Assembly: GCA_050248715.1 (NCBI GenBank)
Contig: JBFWRV010000025.1
Location: 1-64,000 of the forward strand
DNA length: 64,000 nucleotides
DNA from: AWTP1-13 sp050248715
GTDB lineage: Bacteria > Pseudomonadota > Alphaproteobacteria > Rhizobiales > Hyphomicrobiaceae
Direction: 5' to 3'
Shown: positions 59,305 through 64,000 of the stretch, piece after piece
Numbering within the stretch: the stretch's first letter is position 1
Layout of the letters: every line of letters starts with the position of its first letter
Program-made: the position numbers and the translations under genes
The notes under the pieces: generated by a model
Told to the model about the DNA's origin: nothing
Database searches by the model: none
The model's input: only the letters and a program-made list of their open reading frames with translations

Positions 59305-62286
59305 ATGGCGCAAACGCATCGTCTCGCCAAGGGCGGCCGGATCGATCGGGGACGGCCCGTTGCGCTGCGCTTCAACGGACAGGCGGTCGACGCCTTCGTC
59401 GGCGACACGGCGGCCTCCGCGCTGCTCGCCAACGGCATCCACTTCGTCGGCCGTTCCTTCAAATATCACCGCCCGCGCGGGATCTTCAGCCACGGCGCGG
59501 AGGAGGCGAACGCCCTCTTCACCGTGGACCGCGGCGATGGCCGCGCCGAGCCGAACAATCGCGCCAGCGCCATCGAAGCCGTCGACGGTTTCCACATCCG
59601 CTCGCAGCATCACTGGCCGTCGCTCGGCTTCGACCTGGGCGCGGTCAACAATGCGCTGTCGCCGCTGTTTCCGGCCGGCTTCTACTACAAGACCTTCATG
59701 TGGCCGCCGGCGTTCTGGCGCCGCCTCTACGAGCCCGCCATTCGGGCCGCCGCAGGCCTCGGCCGCGCGCCGAGGATCGCCGATCCCGACCGCTACGCCC
59801 ATCGTTACGCACACTGCGATGTGCTCGTGGTCGGCGCCGGCCCGGCCGGGCTGGCGGCGGCGCTGGCAGCATCCGAGGGCGGCAAGCGCGTCATCCTCGC
59901 CGACGAGCAGGCCGAGATGGGCGGCGCGCTGTTGCACGACGTGACGTCGGCGATCGATGATCGTCCGGCGTGGGATTGGCTGGCGGATGCCCTGGCGAAG
60001 CTGGCCGCGCGCGCCACCGTCAGCCTGCTGCCGCGCACCACCGCCTTCGGCCTCTACAATCACAACCATGCAGGCCTCGTCGAGCGCCTGACCGATCACC
60101 TGGGCGAGCCCCCGAGCGGGCTGCCGCGCGAGCGCCTGTGGCAGGTGCGCGCGCGCAGCATCGTGCTGGCGACGGGTGCGCACGAGCGCCCGCTGCTGTT
60201 TCCCGGCAACGACCGCCCCGGCATCATGCTGGCCGAAAGCTTGCGTGCCTTTGCCAACCGCTATGCCGTGCTGCCGGGACGAAGGGTGGTGATCGTCACG
60301 ACGGGCGCCTCGGCTTACACCGTGGCGCTCGATCTGGTGGCGGCCGGCGCCGCCGTCAGCGTCGTCGACCTGCGCCGGCAGGAAGAATGCGCTACCGAGG
60401 TTGCCGTGTTGCGCGATACCGGCTGCGAGGTGCTGGCTGGGCATGCCGTGATCGGGTCACTGGGATGCAAGCGCGTGCGCGGGCTCGTCGTCGCCCCCTT
60501 CGACGGCACGGGCGTGAGGGGCGCGCGCCGAACCCTGCCGTGCGACTGCGTGGGCCTCTCCGGCGGCTGGACGCCGGCCGTGCACCTCCACGCGCAGCTC
60601 AACAAGCTTGCCTTCGACGCGGGGATCGATGCATTCGTGCCGGGCCCTGGGGGGCCTGGCCTGAGCTCGGTGGGGGCCGCTTGTGGCAGCTACCAGCTCG
60701 CGGCCTGCCTCACCGAAGGCTGGCAGGCGGGCGCGGCGGCGGCCCAGGTGCCCGAACGCAGCTTCGCCGCCAGTGCCTCGAGAACCGGGTTCCGGCCGGT
60801 GCGGACAGTGCCGACAACGGGGCGGCGGAGACAGGCCAAGGCGTTCGTCGATTGGCAGAACGACGTTACCCAGCGCGATATTGCCCTCGCCGTGCGCGAG
60901 GGTTTCACCGCCATCGAGCATGTGAAGCGCTACACCACCACGGGCATGGCCACCGACCAGGGCAAGACCTCCAACATGAACGCCCTGGGGCTGGTGGCCG
61001 ATATCGTCGGCAAGCCGGTGCCCGAGGTCGGCACCACGACCTACCGCCCGCCCTATACGCCCGTGACGTTCGGGGCGCTCGCCGGCCCCAGCCGCGGCGA
61101 TCTGCTCGATCCCGTGCGCACACCCCCCACGCACAGCTGGGCCCTCGCGCACGGCGCCATGTTCGAGGACGTCGGGCAATGGAAGCGGGCGCTCTGCTTT
61201 CCCCGCGCCGGCGAGGACATGGCGGCGGCGGTCGACCGCGAGTGCCTGGCCGTCCGCTCGGGCGTCGGCATGCTCGATGCATCGACGCTGGGAAAGATCG
61301 AGGTCGTCGGCCCGGACGCGGCGGAATTCCTCGACCGCATCTACACGGGCTCCATGAGCCGGTTGGCGTCCGGCCGCTGCCGCTACGGTCTGATGCTGAG
61401 GGAGGACGGCTACATCTTCGACGACGGCGTCGTCGCCCGCCTCGGCTTCGGCCGCTTCCATCTGACGACGACGACCGGCGGCGCCGCCCGTGTCCTGCAG
61501 CACATGGAGGACTATCTGCAGACCGAGTGGCCGCAGCTGCGCGTGCACCTCACCTCGACCACGGAGCAATATGCGGTGATCGCCCTGCAGGGGCCGCGGT
61601 CGCGCAATCTTCTGGCGTCGCTGGTCGAGGGCATCGACCTTTCCAACGAAGCATTCCCGCACATGTCGGTGCGCTCGGGCACGATCTGTGGCGTGAGGGG
61701 GCGGCTGTTTTGCGTCTCCTTCACGGGGGAGGCCGGTTACGAAATCAATGTTCCGGCCGACTTCGGCCTGCCGCTCTGGGAACGGCTGATGGAACGCGGC
61801 AGGGCGCTTGGCATCACGCCCTACGGCACCGAGGCCATGCATGTGCTGCGCGCCGAGAAGGGCTTCATCATCGTCGGCCAGGAGACCGACGGTACCGTGA
61901 CGCCGCACGATGTGGGCCTCGGCGGGCTCGTCGCGTCATCCAAGGCCGATTTCGTCGGCTGCCGGTCGCTGAAGCGGGCGGATGTCGTCGCCGCCGGACG
62001 CAAGCAGCTTGTGGGCCTCCTGACCGAACTACCGGAGGAGGTGATCGAGGAAGGTGCCCAGATCGTCGCCGATCCGGAGGAGCCTATCCCCATGCGTGCG
62101 CTGGGGCATGTCACGTCGAGCTACTGGAGCGCTGCCTGCCGACACTCCATCGCTCTGGCGCTCATTGCCGACGGGCGCTCCATGATCGACGGCTGGTTGC
62201 ATGTCACGACGCGCCAGGGCTTCACCAAGGTGCTCGTGACCGAGCCGGTGTTTCATGATCGCGCGGGAGGCCGCGTGCATGCCTGA
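59305..62286 (+). CDS. soxA: sarcosine oxidase subunit alpha
   Basis: A 993-residue subunit. N-terminal Fer2-like fold (PVALRFNGQAVDAFVGDT), NAD-type Rossmann motif VLVVGAGPAGLAAALAA (about residue 173), second dinucleotide region VVIVTTGASAYTVALDL (about 327), the linker GKTSNMNALG, and a C-terminal GcvT-like folate domain (about 620-990) with TGEAGYEINV and LRAEKGFI. It binds NAD and THF and captures the sarcosine methyl group as 5,10-methylene-THF. Length and domain order are normal. The stop overlaps the soxG start by eight bases. Confidence 0.95.
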   Translation: MAQTHRLAKGGRIDRGRPVALRFNGQAVDAFVGDTAASALLANGIHFVGRSFKYHRPRGIFSHGAEEANALFTVDRGDGRAEPNNRASAIEAVDGFHIRSQHHWPSLGFDLGAVNNALSPLFPAGFYYKTFMWPPAFWRRLYEPAIRAAAGLGRAPRIADPDRYAHRYAHCDVLVVGAGPAGLAAALAASEGGKRVILADEQAEMGGALLHDVTSAIDDRPAWDWLADALAKLAARATVSLLPRTTAFGLYNHNHAGLVERLTDHLGEPPSGLPRERLWQVRARSIVLATGAHERPLLFPGNDRPGIMLAESLRAFANRYAVLPGRRVVIVTTGASAYTVALDLVAAGAAVSVVDLRRQEECATEVAVLRDTGCEVLAGHAVIGSLGCKRVRGLVVAPFDGTGVRGARRTLPCDCVGLSGGWTPAVHLHAQLNKLAFDAGIDAFVPGPGGPGLSSVGAACGSYQLAACLTEGWQAGAAAAQVPERSFAASASRTGFRPVRTVPTTGRRRQAKAFVDWQNDVTQRDIALAVREGFTAIEHVKRYTTTGMATDQGKTSNMNALGLVADIVGKPVPEVGTTTYRPPYTPVTFGALAGPSRGDLLDPVRTPPTHSWALAHGAMFEDVGQWKRALCFPRAGEDMAAAVDRECLAVRSGVGMLDASTLGKIEVVGPDAAEFLDRIYTGSMSRLASGRCRYGLMLREDGYIFDDGVVARLGFGRFHLTTTTGGAARVLQHMEDYLQTEWPQLRVHLTSTTEQYAVIALQGPRSRNLLASLVEGIDLSNEAFPHMSVRSGTICGVRGRLFCVSFTGEAGYEINVPADFGLPLWERLMERGRALGITPYGTEAMHVLRAEKGFIIVGQETDGTVTPHDVGLGGLVASSKADFVGCRSLKRADVVAAGRKQLVGLLTELPEEVIEEGAQIVADPEEPIPMRALGHVTSSYWSAACRHSIALALIADGRSMIDGWLHVTTRQGFTKVLVTEPVFHDRAGGRVHA

Positions 62287-62860
62287 AACCGTCCTTTCGC
62301 GCCGCGCCGCGCTGTCGGCGATCAATGAGGAGGAAGCTGCGCACGCCCGCTCCGATGGCGTCGCCGTGCGCGTGCTGGCGCCGATCACGCGGCTTTCGCT
62401 GCGCATGGCGCCGGCCCTGGCGGCACAGGTCGCCGACGTGGCGGGCCTAGCCCTCGACCTCCCCATCAACCGCCGCCGCGAACAAGCCGGGCGTTCGGTT
62501 CTTCGACTTGGTCCCGACGAGTGGCTGCTGTGCGGACCTGAAGGCGAGGCGGACGACTGGTCGCGCGCCGTCGCGGCGGGGCTGGCGGGTCTCTCCCATT
62601 CCCTGGTCGACGTGAGCCATGCCTACGTGACGTTTGCCGTCGCGGGAGCCAAGGCCGCGGAGGCCATCAACGCCGGCTGCGCCCTCGACTTGCGGCCGCA
62701 GGTGTTCCAGGCCGGCCATGCAACGCGAACTTTGCTGGGCAAGGCCGAGATCATTCTGGCGCGGCCCGGCGAGGCGCGGGCCTTCGAGATCACCTGCGCC
62801 CGCTCGTACGCCGCCTATGTCCGCGACTTCCTGCGCGAGGCGGCGAGCGGGGCCGGCTAG
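62279..62860 (+). CDS. soxG: sarcosine oxidase subunit gamma
   Basis: A 193-residue GcvT-like subunit (ITRLSLRMAP, RLGPDEWLLCGPEGE, SLVDVSHAYVTFAVAG, GCALDLRPQVFQAGHATRTLLGKA). This is the SoxG pattern: a folate-domain relative without the folate site. ATG 62279 overlaps the soxA end, giving coupling. It completes soxBDAG, the canonical gene order for heterotetrameric sarcosine oxidase. Confidence 0.93.
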   Translation: MPETVLSRRAALSAINEEEAAHARSDGVAVRVLAPITRLSLRMAPALAAQVADVAGLALDLPINRRREQAGRSVLRLGPDEWLLCGPEGEADDWSRAVAAGLAGLSHSLVDVSHAYVTFAVAGAKAAEAINAGCALDLRPQVFQAGHATRTLLGKAEIILARPGEARAFEITCARSYAAYVRDFLREAASGAG

Positions 62861-63174
62861 CGTCCTGATCGCAAAATTCGTCGCAAGGGCGGCCAGGGCG
62901 GGCGAATTCCGCAATCTGAAGGGCACGGCGGAGCATCCTCTTGTCATCCCGGCCGGAGCGCGAAGCGCGCAGAGCCGGGACCCAGGGCCACAAGCACCAT
63001 TGTTCTCCGCGGCCCTGGGTCCCGGATCTTCGCCTTCGGCGAATTCCGGGATGACAGTGAGGAGAGTTGATCGGAGTTTACTCGAGCGACTCCAGTGCGC
63101 ATGGGGCTGCGGGTTGCGGCGATCGGCGGAATGGCGCAAAGCTCGGACCACCCAACAAGCTGCGGACGCCGATC
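62861..63174. other. 314-base gap with one repeat
   Basis: Repeat A8 covers 62942-63056. The rest is the end of the sox transcript and leader of the nucleosidase gene; no gene or clear promoter was recognised. Confidence 0.5.
62942..63056. repeat. intergenic mosaic palindrome (repeat family A, copy A8)
   Basis: 115 bp from TGTCATCCCGGCCGG to CCGGGATGACA with GGACCCAGGGCC/GGCCCTGGGTCC arms; a near copy of A7 with a different right-hand loop (TTCGCC-TTC-GGCGAA). Confidence 0.75.
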
Positions 63175-64000
63175 ATGGGTAAGACGTCGAACGACAGGCA
63201 GACGCTGACGCCACAGACCGCGGTCGACCGCCTCGATGCGATCTATTCCGGCTCGTGCGCGGCGCTGTCGCGCGCGCTGGATCGCTACCTGGCGACGCGC
63301 AAGCCTCCGACCGCCAAGGAGCGCGCAGCTTTCCGCTACCCGCTCCTGCGCGTGGTCTGCCGCCAGATCGGCGCGGCGGCTCGATCACGTCGGGCCTATG
63401 CGAAGTTCCAGCGGCCGGGGGTCTACACCACCACGGTCACGCATCCCCGCCACTTCCGCCGCTACCTGCTGGAGCAGCTCGAGCCGCTGGTTGCCGAGTA
63501 CGACGCCGAGATCAGCGTCGACCTGAGCGGCCAGGAGATTCCCTACCCTTACGTGGTCGAGCGCGTGGAGGACATCGCCAAGGGGGGCGTGACCGCCGGC
63601 GAATTGGCGCGCCACTTCCCGACGCCGCTGCTCTCACTTGTCGGCGACGAGGTGGCGGACGGCCAGATGGAGGTGCCCGAGGGCGAGCCGCGGCCGCTTT
63701 CGCTCTTCGACGCCGTGCGCGTCGACTACTCGCTGCGGCGGCTCGTGCACTACACCGGCAGCGACTGGCGCAACGTGCAGCAGTGGATCCTGCTCACCAA
63801 CTATCATCGCTACGTCGACCAGTTCGTGCGCTGGGGGTTGGCGCGGCTCGCCGAGAATGGTGGTCCCTACGAGCGCCTGGTGCTGCCGGGCGGTGCCGAG
63901 ATCGGCCGCGGCCTGACCGCCGACAAGTCCGAGAGCATCATCGCGGCGAGCCCCTGGCACCGCTTCCAGATGCCGGCCTATCACCTGGCCGCCGCCGACG
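63175..64000 (+). CDS. amn: AMP nucleosidase, N-terminal part (gene runs past the window)
   Basis: The frame starts MGKTSNDRQTLTPQTAV and stays open to the right edge (275 codons). It follows E. coli Amn closely: ALDRYLATRK, GVYTTTVTHPRHFRRYLLEQ, EIPYPYVVE, LSLFDAVRVDYSLRRLVHYTG, NYHRYVDQFVRWG and QMPAYHLAAAD at the edge. This is the N-terminal regulatory domain and the start of the catalytic domain. The enzyme splits AMP into adenine and ribose 5-phosphate, regulating adenylate pools. It stands apart from the sox operon, behind repeat A8. Confidence 0.92.
   Translation, partial: MGKTSNDRQTLTPQTAVDRLDAIYSGSCAALSRALDRYLATRKPPTAKERAAFRYPLLRVVCRQIGAAARSRRAYAKFQRPGVYTTTVTHPRHFRRYLLEQLEPLVAEYDAEISVDLSGQEIPYPYVVERVEDIAKGGVTAGELARHFPTPLLSLVGDEVADGQMEVPEGEPRPLSLFDAVRVDYSLRRLVHYTGSDWRNVQQWILLTNYHRYVDQFVRWGLARLAENGGPYERLVLPGGAEIGRGLTADKSESIIAASPWHRFQMPAYHLAAAD

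Noticed and set aside
1..64000. tRNA, rRNA or known riboswitch
   Set aside because: All intergenic stretches were read for cloverleaf or riboswitch patterns, including the thiamine element upstream of tenA. None was convincing.

Overview
The window is a chromosome segment from a GC-rich Alphaproteobacterium. The evidence is the strong GC bias at third codon positions, GTG/TTG starts with overlapping stop-start junctions, a GGAAC-N16-CGTT (EcfG-type general-stress) promoter, a four-subunit sarcosine oxidase operon, TTT and Liv transporters, and many dispersed intergenic palindromes. The order (Hyphomicrobiales, Rhodospirillales or a Reyranella-like lineage) cannot be fixed from sequence reading alone. 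No rRNA, tRNA, CRISPR array, prophage or complete transposon was seen.

Layout. 1-2.0 kb: the end of an acyl-CoA dehydrogenase, then a biotin carboxylase and a short biotin carrier. 2.0-4.4 kb: a scarred stretch with an IS3-type orfA remnant, an exported 2H phosphoesterase and an M20 amidohydrolase with a large in-frame deletion. 4.6-7.9 kb: two small membrane proteins, a class III CoA-transferase and an acyl-CoA dehydrogenase. 8.1-18.4 kb: a tripartite tricarboxylate transporter (tctA-C-B, minus strand) facing a GntR regulator. The regulator leads into oxalyl-CoA decarboxylase, formyl-CoA:oxalate CoA-transferase, a 10-formyl-THF-hydrolase-like formyltransferase and formate-THF ligase. 18.6-28.4 kb: RecQ, an RraA-like aldolase, an MFS carrier, a Gfo/Idh oxidoreductase, an NDP-forming acyl-CoA synthetase and a trypsin-like lipoprotein. 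28.6-36.2 kb: an AMP-forming acyl-CoA synthetase divergent from a Liv ABC operon that continues into a tautomerase and an SMP-30 lactonase. 36.6-46.9 kb: SDRs, TenA, DUF2161, a GMC oxidoreductase, two luciferase-like monooxygenases and a 2-hydroxyacyl-CoA lyase. 47.2-53.2 kb: a CoA-transferase, an epoxide-hydrolase-like enzyme, a hot-dog dehydratase and a paired acyl-CoA dehydrogenase. 53.4-62.9 kb: a small membrane protein, a 2OG-Fe(II) oxygenase, a polar amino-acid ABC transporter and soxBDAG. The window ends inside AMP nucleosidase.

Taken together this is a CoA-thioester and one-carbon catabolic region. Oxalate can be turned into formyl-CoA and fed to the tetrahydrofolate pool. Sarcosine oxidase also delivers a one-carbon unit to folate. 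A 2-hydroxyacyl-CoA lyase elsewhere in the window makes or uses formyl-CoA. The most interesting lead is this formyl-CoA/folate junction, in particular the FDH-type formyltransferase lying between frc and fhs. Second are an ABC permease whose N-terminus contains a 168-bp palindromic element read in frame, a pair of identical TGGTATACCA operators in front of tctA and the GntR gene, and a 46-residue membrane protein behind a good EcfG promoter.
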